The notes beneath the pieces are model-generated. The model saw only the letters and a program-made list of their open reading frames with translations. It had not been told where the DNA came from and did not search any database. Position numbers and translations under genes: made by a program. This document shows, in pieces, positions 30,618 to 39,803 of a DNA stretch of 64,000 bases. This DNA is from Paenibacillus sp. GP183. GTDB lineage: Bacteria > Bacillota > Bacilli > Paenibacillales > NBRC-103111. Each line of letters starts with the position of its first letter. Positions within the stretch are counted from its first letter, which is position 1. Where the stretch lies: assembly GCF_900104695.1 (NCBI RefSeq), contig NZ_FNSW01000001.1:620001-684000 (forward strand). Reading direction: 5' to 3'.

Positions 30618-32001
30618 TTATTTAATAAGTTCAATTGAAGAGTGGAGATCGTTGCTGGTTTTCTTCATATAGGTTACAAAATCATTAAATTTCTCACCTT
30701 TCCAGCTCCATTGGGGATTCCCCTTACTGGAATAAACATTATAATCGATAGTGTTACCCAAGCTTTGTTTAAATTCGTTTGTGATCATCAGACCGTCTTC
30801 ATTGGCTTTAATCTGGTTGTTAATTATCTGATTGCTTCTGGTATCGAACGCTAAATTGAGCTCACCGTAGCCGAGATGGTTGGCGTTGTTATATATTAAT
30901 TCATTCTCCTGTATGACGCAGTTTAAGGTCGATCCCCGGTGTTCGTCGTATCCGCCAAGTGAAATTCCCGAAGCGCGGTTTTGATATATTCGGTTATGCA
31001 ATGCCTCCACTTCCGACGTTTTCCCGCCGGCATGCTCGCTGGCAAGTTCAATGCCATAATCGTTGTCATGGATATCGTTATCCTCAATAGACACTTTCGT
31101 ACCGCCGTCAACATAAATCCCCGCAGCAGCATATTGGTTGCCGTATGCCGGGTTGCGATAAGAAGAGATGTTGTATACGTGATTTTGGAGAATTACGCCG
31201 TTTCTCGCCCTGTCATTCGCCGGATCCGGTGAAACACCTTCAAATCCGATAATCACGATGCCTATATTATTGTTATCGTGAATAGAGTTTCTAACCACCC
31301 GAAACCCATCCACATTGCCATTGATAGCAAGAGCTTCGCTGGAACCCAACTTCAGGTTATACAACTCGTTGAAATCGATGAAAATATCATGCTGCGGGGA
31401 GTCCGATGTTCCGTATACTGCGATTCCATGTGCGTCACCACCATTATGGCCTTGGAAGTCAGTCCCCATATCATGAATGATGTTTCCGGAAATTCCAATA
31501 TGATGGCTTGCACCTTTGACAAAAATTCCGATTGGAGTTGTACCGGCTTGTTCCGTTCTATAGTTGCGCAGCTCAATATCTTGTACCTGAACGTAGCTCG
31601 CATCTATAATAAAACATATACCCTCGGTATCCACCTTCACGCCTGTTCCATCCAAAATCGCATGTTCTCCTTCGGCGCTTCTAAGTGTGATAAAGCCTTC
31701 AGATTCGGAGCCTGATTTTTGGATTTTCACAGTTTGATGATAAACACCACCCTTCAGTCCCGCCCGGCAGTACGGCGTCGATGGCGGTTTGAATGTTGGC
31801 TAAAGGTGCGTCGACGGTGCCGGGGTTGTTATTGTTACCAGATGGTGAGACATAAATATCTTTTGTCAAGATGACTGCGGAAGTATTAGGAGCTACAGAT
31901 TCCAGAACATCGGAATACGCAGATTTTTGAAAAGCTGAAATCATTCCCCCTGTGACTATGGTAACGAAACTGATTCCAATGACTACCCACTTTTTTTTCA
32001 T
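30618..32001 (-). pseudogene. Secreted right-handed beta-helix (pectate-lyase-like) protein, frameshifted
   Basis: The first frame starts at 32001 with a signal peptide (KKKWVVIGISFVTIVTGGMI). It continues with IYVSPSGNNNNPGTVDAPLA and NIQTAIDAVLPGGT, the standard start of PL9-like or right-handed beta-helix lyases. After a small deletion near 31.75 kb it continues in the next frame as GGVYHQTVKIQKSGSESEGF and about 330 residues of beta-helix repeats (NxIxxNxxxGI pattern, for example RNSIHDNNNIGIVII and EDNDIHDNDYGIEL). The two halves would give one 460-residue secreted polysaccharide lyase or hydrolase. One frameshift disables it. Confidence 0.78.
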
Positions 32002-32220
32002 GGTTGCTCCCAATCATTTTATTTTATTTCAAATTCATCCCAATCCACGAGATTCCATATTCACGAAGTCAGAACAAAGAAATGATGTTCGAAAATAGTT
32101 CAGCGTTCTTCTTCGTTATCCTTACCCTTACTATAATTTATCGACAAATGTTCGGTGAAAATAAAGTTTAGACTGCCGCTGACATTATTGCAAATGGCAT
32201 GACCATGGGTACATTACTGC

Positions 32221-32306
32221 GTTATCCTGCCGTTAGCGGAGCAATAAAAAAGCGGTTGCCGAAGCAACCGCCATTTCACTATCGTTTCCGTTAGCTGAAT
32301 GACCAG
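32221..32306 (+). repeat. Complete cassette-type repeat
   Basis: The left half CCTGCCGTTAGCGGAGCA (32226-32243) is followed by A6, then the hairpin GCGGTTGC-CGAA-GCAACCGC (32252-32271), then the right half CTATCGTTTCCGTTAGC (32279-32295) and TGAATGAC. It lies just downstream of the methyltransferase stop at 32382. The same hairpin sequence recurs at 40.47 kb. Confidence 0.8.
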
Positions 32307-32381
32307 CACTTCTACCTGTGGTAGGTTCACCTAGAAAGCAAACAAAAGCAACACTCCTAATGTTTGGAAATGTTTACTTAA

Positions 32382-33068
32382 TTATAAGTTTAACCACCAG
32401 ACTACTGCACATTCTGGTAATTTAGCCAGTTTTTCTTTAACCACCTTCTCCGCTAATATATCACCAAAGAAAAAACGTGTAAGCCTTTCTGCTTCTCCTA
32501 GGTTTTCAAAGGTATAATCAGTTCTTATCCATTTATGAGAACAACCATATACGGTTTCAAGAAGAGAATAGTATTCGCTTAAGAAATTTGGAGGATTGGG
32601 CGTTTCTGACCCGGTTCCAAAATTTTCAATAATAATTGCGGTACCGCCAGGACGAAGAACACGTTTGATTTCCATCATAACTTGGTGAATATTTTCTTTC
32701 CAATTTTCAACATTGGAACTTCCTAGATAGCAAATACTCCAACCTGATACAATTAAATCAGCACTGTTATCTTCCACAGGTAGTTTTCTATGGTCAGCAA
32801 CTTGAGTTCTCCAATTATGTAATCCTGCTTTTTGAAGTTTATTTGCAGTAACTTGTAACATTGCTTCTGATTGATCTAAAGCCAAGATTGATTTAACCTT
32901 TGGGGCTAGAACACATGTTAGTCTTCCAGAGCCAGCCCCTATGTCTAAAATGTCTAAACCTTCAACTCGCTTAATTGTATTGATTGTTTCATAAAGACTT
33001 TCTTGCTTCGAAATGAGAAGATCATAAGTTTCAGCTTGATTTGAATAAATTTCTTCATGATTTGGCAT
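32382..33068 (-). CDS. Class I SAM-dependent methyltransferase
   Basis: The 228-residue protein has motif I in LDILDIGAGSGRLTCVLAP (about 39-57), the acidic end of strand 2 in ILALDQSEAMLQV, and DNSADLIVSGWSICYLGSSN as motif II. RVLRPGGTAIIIENFGTG follows as motif III (about 138-155). It is of the Methyltransf_11/25 type acting on small molecules. The substrate is unknown. GGGGG lies before the ATG. It is 83 bp from the next methyltransferase gene, on the same strand, but both have their own leaders. Confidence 0.85.
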   Translation of the reverse strand: MPNHEEIYSNQAETYDLLISKQESLYETINTIKRVEGLDILDIGAGSGRLTCVLAPKVKSILALDQSEAMLQVTANKLQKAGLHNWRTQVADHRKLPVEDNSADLIVSGWSICYLGSSNVENWKENIHQVMMEIKRVLRPGGTAIIIENFGTGSETPNPPNFLSEYYSLLETVYGCSHKWIRTDYTFENLGEAERLTRFFFGDILAEKVVKEKLAKLPECAVVWWLNL

Positions 33069-33151
33069 TTCCGGTGTTCCCCCTTAAGATAAATGTTTAC
33101 AAAGTTATCATAAGGATTGACGTTAGGAGAAGGTCAAGTCATTTATTTGTA

Positions 33152-34198
33152 TTATCTGATTGGAACGGCATAAACGATATAAAGTAAATCGTTTAATTGT
33201 CTATGTTTAGTGATATAGCCATTTTCGTCAAACCAATTCAGTAATGAGGAACATATTGAATAATACTCATTTTGAATAGTTTTGATTAAGTCCGTTTTCC
33301 CTTGCTCGTTCAAATCTTTAATATATAGTTCTTTTTTTGTTTCATTTTCGAACATTAAATCAGTAATACAAATTCTTCCATGAGGTTTTAATACTCGACG
33401 CATTTCATCTAATGCCAAAAGTTTTTGTTCGTCTGATATATGGTGTAGTGCGAAGGTTGTTACTATAAAATCGAATTGCCCATCCAAGTATGGAATAGCA
33501 AGAAAATTCCCAAGTTTAATTTCCATTTGTGGATGCTTACTTCGGCATTGTTTCATCATTTCTTTTGACTGGTCAATTCCTGCCATTTGTACTCCCTTGT
33601 CAAGAAACTTTCCTGCTAAATTACCAGTTCCTGTTCCAATATCTAACCCTCTTTCTCCAACCCTTGGAGAAACCCATTGGATAGTTATTTTAAGAGCTTC
33701 CTCGTAACCTTTATATTCGTTGTCATTATTTAAAACCCGTTCGTCATGAGTTTTTGCTTGATGGTCAAAGTCCCATTTATCCCTCCAATTTTTTCGCATT
33801 TCTCTAAGTCTTTTCGACCCCTCAGCGAGTAAGAAAATATCATTTAATGGAAGTGAATTTTTATATTTTAAAAGTTCAATCATGGTATCAGTTGTTTCAA
33901 TAATTTGTTTTAACTCAAGCCATTGGGAAAAAATAATAGAACGTTGCATTTCCAGATAATATTGCAGTTGTTCCTTATCTTTTTCATCAACTTCTGGTAA
34001 TGCTTTTTTTATATCTGCAATTGTCATTCCTGCTTCTCTAAGGGATATAATAGTTTGTAAACGCCATACTTCCTTTTCGTTAAAAGTTCTATATAGATTG
34101 TTTTCCTGCTTATAGGGTGAAATTAGCCCTTTATCTTCGTAAAAGCGAATTGCTCTCGGAGAAATATTCAATTTTGTTGCTACATCTTTGATTTTCAT
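33152..34198 (-). CDS. MerR regulator fused to a SAM methyltransferase
   Basis: Residues 1-70 are a MerR helix-turn-helix (IKDVATKLNISPRAIRFYED, then LYRTFNEKEVWRLQTIISLR and EAGMTIADIKKAL). A coiled dimerisation helix follows to about 130. Residues 150-348 are a class I methyltransferase (GERGLDIGTGTGNLAGKFLD, MAGIDQSKEMMKQ, DFIVTTFALHHI, RVLKPHGRICITD). Such fusions occur in Bacillota. They suggest a regulator that also modifies, or senses through, its methyltransferase domain. The target is unknown. Confidence 0.88.
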   Translation of the reverse strand: MKIKDVATKLNISPRAIRFYEDKGLISPYKQENNLYRTFNEKEVWRLQTIISLREAGMTIADIKKALPEVDEKDKEQLQYYLEMQRSIIFSQWLELKQIIETTDTMIELLKYKNSLPLNDIFLLAEGSKRLREMRKNWRDKWDFDHQAKTHDERVLNNDNEYKGYEEALKITIQWVSPRVGERGLDIGTGTGNLAGKFLDKGVQMAGIDQSKEMMKQCRSKHPQMEIKLGNFLAIPYLDGQFDFIVTTFALHHISDEQKLLALDEMRRVLKPHGRICITDLMFENETKKELYIKDLNEQGKTDLIKTIQNEYYSICSSLLNWFDENGYITKHRQLNDLLYIVYAVPIR

Positions 34199-34282
34199 TG
34201 TGTTTGATCAATCCTCCCTCTTTAAATAAACCTTAACGTAAGGTAAAAGTAAAGAGGTTTAAATAAAAGAGCAAGTTCTATC

Positions 34283-34357
34283 AAAGAAACCACTCCAGCA
34301 TACGGAGTGGTTTCTTTAAAGCAAGCTCTCACTATCGTTATCCGTTAGCGTAACAAT
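34283..34357 (+). repeat. Cassette-type repeat: hairpin and right half-site
   Basis: A perfect hairpin AAAGAAACCACTCC/GGAGTGGTTTCTTT (34283-34296 with 34304-34317) precedes the right half-site ACTATCGTTATCCGTTAGCG (34331-34350). No left half-site is recognisable. It lies 38 bp downstream of the DUF402 stop and can also act as its terminator. Confidence 0.75.
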
Positions 34358-34394
34358 GGATTCGTAGTGCCATTCGGCTGTTTCCATAAATATT

Positions 34395-34901
34395 TCACTT
34401 TGGGATAAACTTTATAAATCGTTCGATTGCGCCATCAAAAGGAAACTTGTTGTTCTTTACACGATCTTGTAAGTTATTTAGCTCTTTCCTGCTTCTCCTA
34501 ATTAATTCTTCTGGATAATTAAATCTAACAGAATTGATTTCAAATTCATCTTCATCAACAACCTTCCAATCACCGTTTCGTTGGATTAGATCTAGGTCTA
34601 AATCTACAAATGAAACTGTATTTCCCTTGATCTTCGCAGGTTCGTTAATATTGCAATAGTACTGCTTTATCTTCCCGTCAACTACGTCAGCGCTGACAGT
34701 AAACCACAAATCAAATGAAAAAAATTCAATTGTCCAATTATCTACTGTAAATATTTTTTGCTTAGTGTGATGGTTTAATTTTCTTCCGTATTCACCTAAC
34801 ACAAAAATATGAGTTTCGGTTTTTTCTAAAAGCTTTGTTGTCCACTCATAATGTAGGTGATCACCAAATTTCAAAACCTGGATAGTGATTTCATCATCCA
34901 T
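34395..34901 (-). CDS. DUF402 (YgaC/FomD-like) protein, possible nucleotide phosphatase
   Basis: The 168-residue protein shows the DUF402 beta-barrel pattern: KFGDHLHYEWTTKLLEKTET, WFTVSADVVDGKIKQYYCNI, EPAKIKGNTVSFVDLDLDLI and VVDEDEFEINSVRFNYPEEL. The conserved Tyr/Asn/Asp residues of the Ntdp-type nucleoside tri/diphosphatases lie in YYCNINEPA and FVDLDLDL. B. subtilis YgaC-like relatives hydrolyse nucleotides. The gene is flanked on both sides by cassette-type repeats (34.3 and 34.97 kb). Confidence 0.75.
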   Translation of the reverse strand: MDDEITIQVLKFGDHLHYEWTTKLLEKTETHIFVLGEYGRKLNHHTKQKIFTVDNWTIEFFSFDLWFTVSADVVDGKIKQYYCNINEPAKIKGNTVSFVDLDLDLIQRNGDWKVVDEDEFEINSVRFNYPEELIRRSRKELNNLQDRVKNNKFPFDGAIERFIKFIPK

Positions 34902-34954
34902 GTCGTCATCCCTTCATTTCCACCAGTAATGATGACCTATGTATTAATTGCACG

Positions 34955-34993
34955 ATCCTGTTGCTCAACTATCGTTCTCCGTTAGCTTAATGC
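34955..34993 (+). repeat. Cassette-type repeat, right half-site
   Basis: ACTATCGTTCTCCGTTAGCT (34969-34988) followed by TAATGCC is a right half-site, preceded by a shortened left part (ATCCTGTTGCTCA). It lies 54 bp upstream of the DUF402 start on the same side as the other copies. Confidence 0.7.
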
Positions 34994-35406
34994 CTCAATG
35001 TCAGTCTACAACTTTATTTTTTAGTCTAATACTATATTTTTCAATCTAATGGTTTATTTTCTTTTTACAAAAGGAATTTGAAACAAATGCTATTCGGAAT
35101 TTGTGGTGGAATAGCCGACCATGTAAATTGTATCGTTAAATCGGATTATTTGGTGGAAAAACCTACGTCGAAAAATAGTCGTTGGTACTTATTATTGGAG
35201 CTTAGTTGAGTCGTATCGTGATGGTGGCAAAGTTAAGCAGCGTATTTTGTCAGCAACTTAGGAAATACTTAACCAAATGCCTGAACATAAGACTATAAGA
35301 CTTATCTGGATCCGTTGTATTTGTTAACTGAAAATCCGGCCACATAATCATTTAATTTTCGGCCACTCGGCATAATGGCCAGATTCTTCTAGTAAGAGCC
35401 TGGTCA
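34994..35406 (+). other. Transposase debris between array genes
   Basis: The plus strand at about 35180-35263 reads TYYWSLVESYRDGGKVKQRI then LSAT and a stop, like the N-terminal strand of IS1634/IS4-type transposases. Further on, GGCCACATAATC and GGCCACTCGGCATAATGGCC look like repeat-rich ends of another IS. No intact gene is seen. Confidence 0.45.
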
Positions 35407-36084
35407 TCATCGATCCATGTCATTTGGAGCTGTTTGCGGGTTTTTAAGGGCAGGCAGCAGAATGCCGTCGATTAGCGCAGTGTAGAAACGCTTGTCGAAC
35501 GGCTTGCGCTGGATAAGTCCGCGAAAAGAAGCCATTGAAGTAATGACCTGGCAAGCTATTTCAATGTCCGCGTGAGCGGGAAATTCACCGCGGCCGACGG
35601 CTCGGTGCATGAGCTCGCGGTTCACGGCAACCCACGGCTCGAAAATCCCGGCTTTTCCCGCTTCGGCAAATTCCGGATGCTGCAAAAAGGAGCCTAGGCC
35701 CGCGAGGACTCGAAATTTGCGCTCTTCTTCCTCGATCGATTGCGGCTTCAAAAGCGCGAGGAGATCACCGCGCAAGGTTCCTGTATCGGGCAAGCGGTCG
35801 AGCTCAAGATGATTTCGGTTCATCCAGGTCAAGGCGTCTCGGACTAACTCTGCCTTGGAAGACCAGCGGCGGTACACCGTCGCCTTCCCAGCCTTCGCTC
35901 GAGCCGCGACCATGTCCATTGTCATACCATCGAAACTCGCTTCGGCGAGGATGTCGATTGCCGCCTCGAGGATTTTAGCATCCCGCGTGTGATCTCGCTT
36001 GCGGCCTAGCGTTCGCGCGGGCTTTTCCGCTACGTCGTCAGATAATTTGGATCTGACGGACTTTACCCTTTTGATTTCACTCAT
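35407..36084 (-). CDS. TetR-family transcriptional regulator
   Basis: The 225-residue protein has a basic leader, then the TetR helix-turn-helix: AKILEAAIDILAEASFDGMT followed by ARAKAGKATVYRRWSSKAEL (about 36-78). The ligand domain follows. Its GC-rich codon use contrasts sharply with the AT-rich genes on the array side and matches the divergent SDR gene, so the pair probably arrived together. It likely represses the SDR gene across the 115-bp gap. Confidence 0.88.
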   Translation of the reverse strand: MSEIKRVKSVRSKLSDDVAEKPARTLGRKRDHTRDAKILEAAIDILAEASFDGMTMDMVAARAKAGKATVYRRWSSKAELVRDALTWMNRNHLELDRLPDTGTLRGDLLALLKPQSIEEEERKFRVLAGLGSFLQHPEFAEAGKAGIFEPWVAVNRELMHRAVGRGEFPAHADIEIACQVITSMASFRGLIQRKPFDKRFYTALIDGILLPALKNPQTAPNDMDR

Positions 36085-36199
36085 GAATTCAGCCCCCTTT
36101 TAATTACTATACTTTTAAGTTCCGAAACTTTACAGTACCGTATTTGTGTGATTTAATATAAGTATCCCACACACAACGGGAAATTGAAAGGAGTATATC

Positions 36200-37030
36200 A
36201 TGGATAAAAAGGTCTGGTTCATTACGGGAGCCTCTCGCGGTTTGGGGCGCGTTTGGGCCGAAGCCGCACTCACGCGCGGCGATAAGGTCGCGGCTACCGC
36301 CCGCACATTGGCAGACGTTGCCGATCTGAAGGAACGTTTCGGAGAAGCCGTTCTCCCCATGGCGCTCGACGTAACTGATGCCGATCAGGCTCGGCATGTC
36401 GTTCGGCAGGCTCACGCGCATTTCGGCAAGCTGGACGTTGTCCTCAACAATGCCGGTTACACCCTGGTCGGCACGGTTGAGGAGGCTAGCGAGGCCGACG
36501 TCCGCGCTCTGTTTGATACGAACTACTTTGGTACGCTTCGGGTCATCCAAGCTGCCCTGCCTCTGCTGCGGCAACAGGGCAGCGGGCATATACTCGGCGT
36601 CTCAAGCGCCCTTGGGATTGTGGCGAGGCCGCTCATCGGCTTCTATTGCACCTCCAAATGGGCAGTCGAAGCGCTCCACGAAAGCCTGGCGCAAGAGGTC
36701 AAAGGCCTTGGCATCAAGGTGACGCTGCTCGAGCCCGGCGCCTATGCGACCGATTTTGGAAGTCCCTCGTCGCTGAAGAGCGCACCGGGAATTGACGCCT
36801 ATGACGATCTTCGGAAGCGGGTTTTCGGGCGTCTATCGAGCGAAGAACGCGGCGATCCGCAGGCGACAGCAGAAGCCATCCTCAAGATCGTGGACGCAGA
36901 GGATCCGCCGCTGCGATTTGCGGTCGGCGCCGGGGTCCTGCCTATGGCGCGTGACGCTTATGCTGACCGCCTAGCCACCTGGGAGGCGTGGGAGGCTGTC
37001 TCGAACGCAGCGCAAGGCAAACTAAAGTAA
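36200..37030 (+). CDS. Short-chain dehydrogenase/reductase
   Basis: The 276-residue classical SDR has the cofactor motif FITGASRGLGRVWAEA (about 7-22), the NNAG motif in LDVVLNNAGYTLVGTV, and catalytic Ser in LGVSSALGIVARP. Tyr and Lys lie in FYCTSKWAVEAL (about 151-162). ARTLAD after strand 2 suggests NADP preference. GAAAGGAG precedes the ATG. It is divergent from the TetR gene and shares its high GC. The substrate is unknown. Confidence 0.92.
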   Translation: MDKKVWFITGASRGLGRVWAEAALTRGDKVAATARTLADVADLKERFGEAVLPMALDVTDADQARHVVRQAHAHFGKLDVVLNNAGYTLVGTVEEASEADVRALFDTNYFGTLRVIQAALPLLRQQGSGHILGVSSALGIVARPLIGFYCTSKWAVEALHESLAQEVKGLGIKVTLLEPGAYATDFGSPSSLKSAPGIDAYDDLRKRVFGRLSSEERGDPQATAEAILKIVDAEDPPLRFAVGAGVLPMARDAYADRLATWEAWEAVSNAAQGKLK

Positions 37031-37108
37031 AAAGCCGTCGCACCATTCTAGCTGTGAACTGGCCCCCTTGTTAAGGACACTTTGAAAAAAAAAGTTAGGC
37101 TATCGACA

Positions 37109-37147
37109 GAAGATGATTCCTGTACTGAACAGGAGTCATCTTTTTTA
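37109..37147 (+). terminator. Rho-independent terminator after the SDR gene
   Basis: AGATGATTCCTGT pairs with ACAGGAGTCATCT around ACTGA, followed by TTTTTTA. It lies within a short stretch (TGAACTGGCCCCCTTGTTAA, 37052-37071) that looks like an IS3-family end, so the terminator may have arrived with IS debris. Confidence 0.75.
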
Positions 37148-37156
37148 TTATGAAAC

Positions 37157-38011
37157 ATGTCATTGCAAAATTACGAACGTGGATTGAAGGGGAAACGAGT
37201 CGTCTGCCTTGGGGGAACCTCAGGCATTGGCTACGCAGTGGCGGAACGAGCAGCACTGAAGGCGCGTCGCAGGAGAAGGTGGATCGTGCTATTTCTCGAT
37301 TACGTCATGACGCGAAAGGCTACGCGGTCGATCTATCGAACGAGGCGCAGGTTCGTCAATTGTTCAATCAAATTGGTGAATTTGACCATCTAGTATTTAC
37401 CGCAGGCGAACCTCTACAACCAGAGGCTCTCTCCACGATGGATATCGACGCGGCGAGTCAATTCTTTAACCTGAGGTACTGGGGCGAGCTGATGGCTGCA
37501 AAATACGGCAGTGGTCACATCAAAGCGGGTGGCTCTATTACTTTGGTTTCAGGCACAACTGGAATGCGGCCGAAGAAAGGTTCGACAATCGGGGCCAGTC
37601 TATGCGGCGCGATCGAGGCGCTGACCCGAGCACTAGCCGTCGAACTCGGTCCGTTGCGGGTCAACGCAGTTTGTTTAGGGTTTATGCACACGGAAATGTG
37701 GAATGGGATTCCTGATGCAGAACGAAAGAATCCTGAAATCTATAACTTTGTGACGTGTGATGGAACCCTTGATTGCCAAGCACCACATGAATATTTGTAC
37801 CTTTATATATTTAATTCTCAAGAAGACCGAGTAAAATCCATTGATGATCTAAACAAACAAATGCAAAAGTATGCTGAAAGCACGTCCTGTTGTATGGCAG
37901 AGAAAAAATGCGATGGTAATATATTGGCATGTCGGATCTCTTGAAACAAATATTGAGGCTAAAATCAAAAAAACATTGAAGGATTGGGATTCTCCGTTGG
38001 AAGGTTCCTGA
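37157..38011 (+). pseudogene. Composite pseudogene: SDR fragment joined to another gene's tail
   Basis: The first frame gives MSLQNYERGLKGKRVVCLGG then TSGIGYAVAERAALKA, an SDR start. After a frameshift near 37270 a second frame gives SRLRHDAKGYAVDLSNEAQV, SITLVSGTTGMRPKKGS and LAVELGPLRVNAVCLGFMHT. Beyond PDAER (about 37728) the sequence is no longer SDR-like: NPEIYNFVTCDGTLDCQAPH and EYLYLYIFNSQEDRVKS. After a further frameshift it gives WQRKNAMVIYWHVGSLETNI ending DSPLEGS at 38011. This last part belongs to an unrelated small protein I do not recognise. At least two frameshifts and one junction are present. Confidence 0.65.
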
Positions 38012-38049
38012 TAAGAAATAAGCGTTCTGTTTGGGTTGAACATGATACT

Positions 38050-38120
38050 ATCGACTAAAAAAAAATAGATGGTTGCCATCTTCAGATTGATTACTTCTGA
38101 ACTAACGTTAGCGGAACAAA
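38050..38120 (+). repeat. Rearranged cassette-type repeat
   Basis: ACTATCGACTA (about 38050), the hairpin AGATGG-TTG-CCATCT (about 38071-38085) and AACTAACGTTAGCGGAACAA (about 38099-38118) carry elements of the repeat in an altered order. The last part overlaps the 3' end of the small membrane-protein gene, whose stop falls inside it. Confidence 0.5.
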
Positions 38121-38281
38121 ATAAAAAGTAATACCGCAATAATTGGCCCTATTACCGTGCCAATAAATAACGCTGTAATCTTCATTGGCACTGACCACCC
38201 TTTTGGCTCATTTAAATTATCAAGTTTTTCGTTTATCTCCTTAAGCTCTTTCAATATTTCTTTACTTAAATCATCTGACAT
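38108..38281 (-). CDS. Small single-pass membrane protein
   Basis: From the ATG at 38281 (after GGGGG) the ORF encodes 57 residues. An acidic coiled N-terminus (SKEILKELKEINEKLDNLNE) is followed by a membrane helix (ITALFIGTVIGPIIAVLLFI). I do not recognise a family. The stop codon lies in a repeat half-site. Upstream it overlaps the tyrS remnant, so its leader is derived from unrelated DNA. Confidence 0.5.
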   Translation of the reverse strand: MSDDLSKEILKELKEINEKLDNLNEPKGWSVPMKITALFIGTVIGPIIAVLLFILFR

Positions 38282-38307
38282 AATTTTAATCAACCCCCAA
38301 AAATAAC

Positions 38308-38504
38308 TATAATTCATAAAGATCGATCAAGCCGATCTGGCTCCCCTCCAACTCCGTAGAAGGTACATCAACAAATGCCTCGACTAGCTCTTCCTCAGTC
38401 AATTGACGAACGTCACCGGAGAAAAGTGCCTTTGAGATTTTTTCCGCGCTCTCCACTGCTTCGACACCATGCACAAGTTTAGTTACGGCTCGCGCGAGTG
38501 TACG
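38308..38504 (-). pseudogene. Tyrosyl-tRNA synthetase C-terminal fragment
   Basis: The minus strand reads TLARAVTKLVHGVEAVESAE then KISKALFSGDVRQLTEEELV and EAFVDVPS, an unmistakable part of TyrRS just before its S4-like domain. It is open from 38504 to a stop at 38308 but has no start, no catalytic domain and no S4 domain. It is a stray fragment of a duplicated or second tyrS (tyrZ-like) gene brought into the array. Confidence 0.78.
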
Positions 38505-38555
38505 TTATTTCCTCCTCTGTTTCGTGAGGGAAAAAAGCTTGAGGGATTAAGTGAC

Positions 38556-39179
38556 CTATTTATTGGGCATTGCACAGACCAAGTGGACCGTACCCAACAT
38601 ATAGTGCTCGATTTTGATAATCCGTAACTTAGATTTCTGAAGGATCTGAACAATATCGCGATTTAAATGACACCCAACAACCTTTTTGAACAACGGATCC
38701 GCCACAGTCTGCATGCCGGCGATCAGACGATTAGAGCTGATTCCATGTTCCATTAGCAAGATTTGACCATCACATTTGCACCATTTATTGAATGCCTCAA
38801 GAATGACGCCTGGCTCTTCATAACCGCAAAACGACAGTGTAGACACAATCGTATCGAAAGAATTATCCGGAAATGCGAGCGACTCGACTTCGGAGAGAAC
38901 GAACTCCGCTTGAATGCCATAGTCTGCTGCAGCCAGTCTAGCTTTGTTCAGCATTTCCGGACTGAAATCTACTGCGGTTAGTTTAATGCCCTTGGGATAA
39001 TAATGAAAATTGGCCCCCGCGCCAACCGCCACTTCAAGCACTCGGCCTTTTGCGCAGCTGATCAGTTTTTCCCGCCAAACTCTTTCCGTCAATTTTTTTC
39101 TTCTAACCTCATATATTCTCGCTTGTTTATCAAATTTTTGTATTAATTTTTTGTTATACAATAACAAAACCTCCCGCAT
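38556..39179 (-). CDS. Class I SAM methyltransferase (UbiE/Methyltransf_11 type)
   Basis: The 207-residue protein has motif I in RVLEVAVGAGANFHYYPKG, LTAVDFSPEMLNKARLA at strand 2, and FPDNSFDTIVSTLSFCGYEE. The ATG at 39179 abuts the TetR stop, but GGGAGG lies over codons 2-4. A TTG at codon 7 is therefore a more likely start (39161). It is translationally coupled to the TetR gene just upstream. The substrate is unknown; related proteins modify phospholipids or quinones. Confidence 0.83.
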   Translation of the reverse strand: MREVLLLYNKKLIQKFDKQARIYEVRRKKLTERVWREKLISCAKGRVLEVAVGAGANFHYYPKGIKLTAVDFSPEMLNKARLAAADYGIQAEFVLSEVESLAFPDNSFDTIVSTLSFCGYEEPGVILEAFNKWCKCDGQILLMEHGISSNRLIAGMQTVADPLFKKVVGCHLNRDIVQILQKSKLRIIKIEHYMLGTVHLVCAMPNK

Positions 39180-39779
39180 TCACGCTTTAAACATTCGTAA
39201 TACAAGATCTGAATGAAGAATCGGCTGCGCGGCATTACTTTGGACTTGTTGCATGGCAACCCCTTGAATCAAGGCGAAGTAAACTATGGCAAGCTTAATG
39301 GGGTCGTCCTTTACAATTTGACCGGCTTGTTGCCCAGCTATAATGATTGGAATTAATTTTTCCACTGCTGTTGGTGACGTGCATTTCACCATTGACTTTA
39401 CTTCTTCCGGCACAGCGTCGGAAGTGAAGGCCTGAATCATAATCAGGTAGTAAAATGCTCCTTCATTTGCAAGTGCATGGAGTATGGTGTCGGTCAACCA
39501 CTTTAATTGTTCGAAAGGAGATAGTTCTTGGTTCGCAGCAGTTTCGACAACCATGACGGATCCGTCCAATGCCAGTTTTACTAATGTCTTAAAAATCTCT
39601 TCCTTCGAGCCTAGATAATGATAAACCAATCCATAACTCGAACCGGCTTCATTCGCAATATCATTAATCTTCGCAGCCGATAACCCCTTTCGAGCAAATA
39701 CTTTAAGAGCATTCTTGAGTAACTGCTCTGTGCGTTCTTCCCGGATTTGTTTATTTTGTTCTTCATTTCTAGGTGACAT
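39180..39779 (-). CDS. TetR-family transcriptional regulator
   Basis: The DNA-binding domain reads EQLLKNALKVFARKGLSAAK then INDIANEAGSSYGLVYHYLG and SKEEIF (about 18-65). An all-helical ligand domain follows, as in QacR-like regulators. The ATG at 39779 (MSPRNEEQ) is preferred to one eight codons upstream. It is the first gene of a two-gene unit with a methyltransferase and should autoregulate it. Confidence 0.87.
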   Translation of the reverse strand: MSPRNEEQNKQIREERTEQLLKNALKVFARKGLSAAKINDIANEAGSSYGLVYHYLGSKEEIFKTLVKLALDGSVMVVETAANQELSPFEQLKWLTDTILHALANEGAFYYLIMIQAFTSDAVPEEVKSMVKCTSPTAVEKLIPIIIAGQQAGQIVKDDPIKLAIVYFALIQGVAMQQVQSNAAQPILHSDLVLRMFKA

Positions 39780-39803
39780 ACGGTCATCCACTCCGTTATT
39801 CAT

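Noticed and set aside
37052-37147. Complete IS3-family element
   Set aside because: Only about 95 bp with one end-like sequence and a terminator remain; no transposase frame is present.
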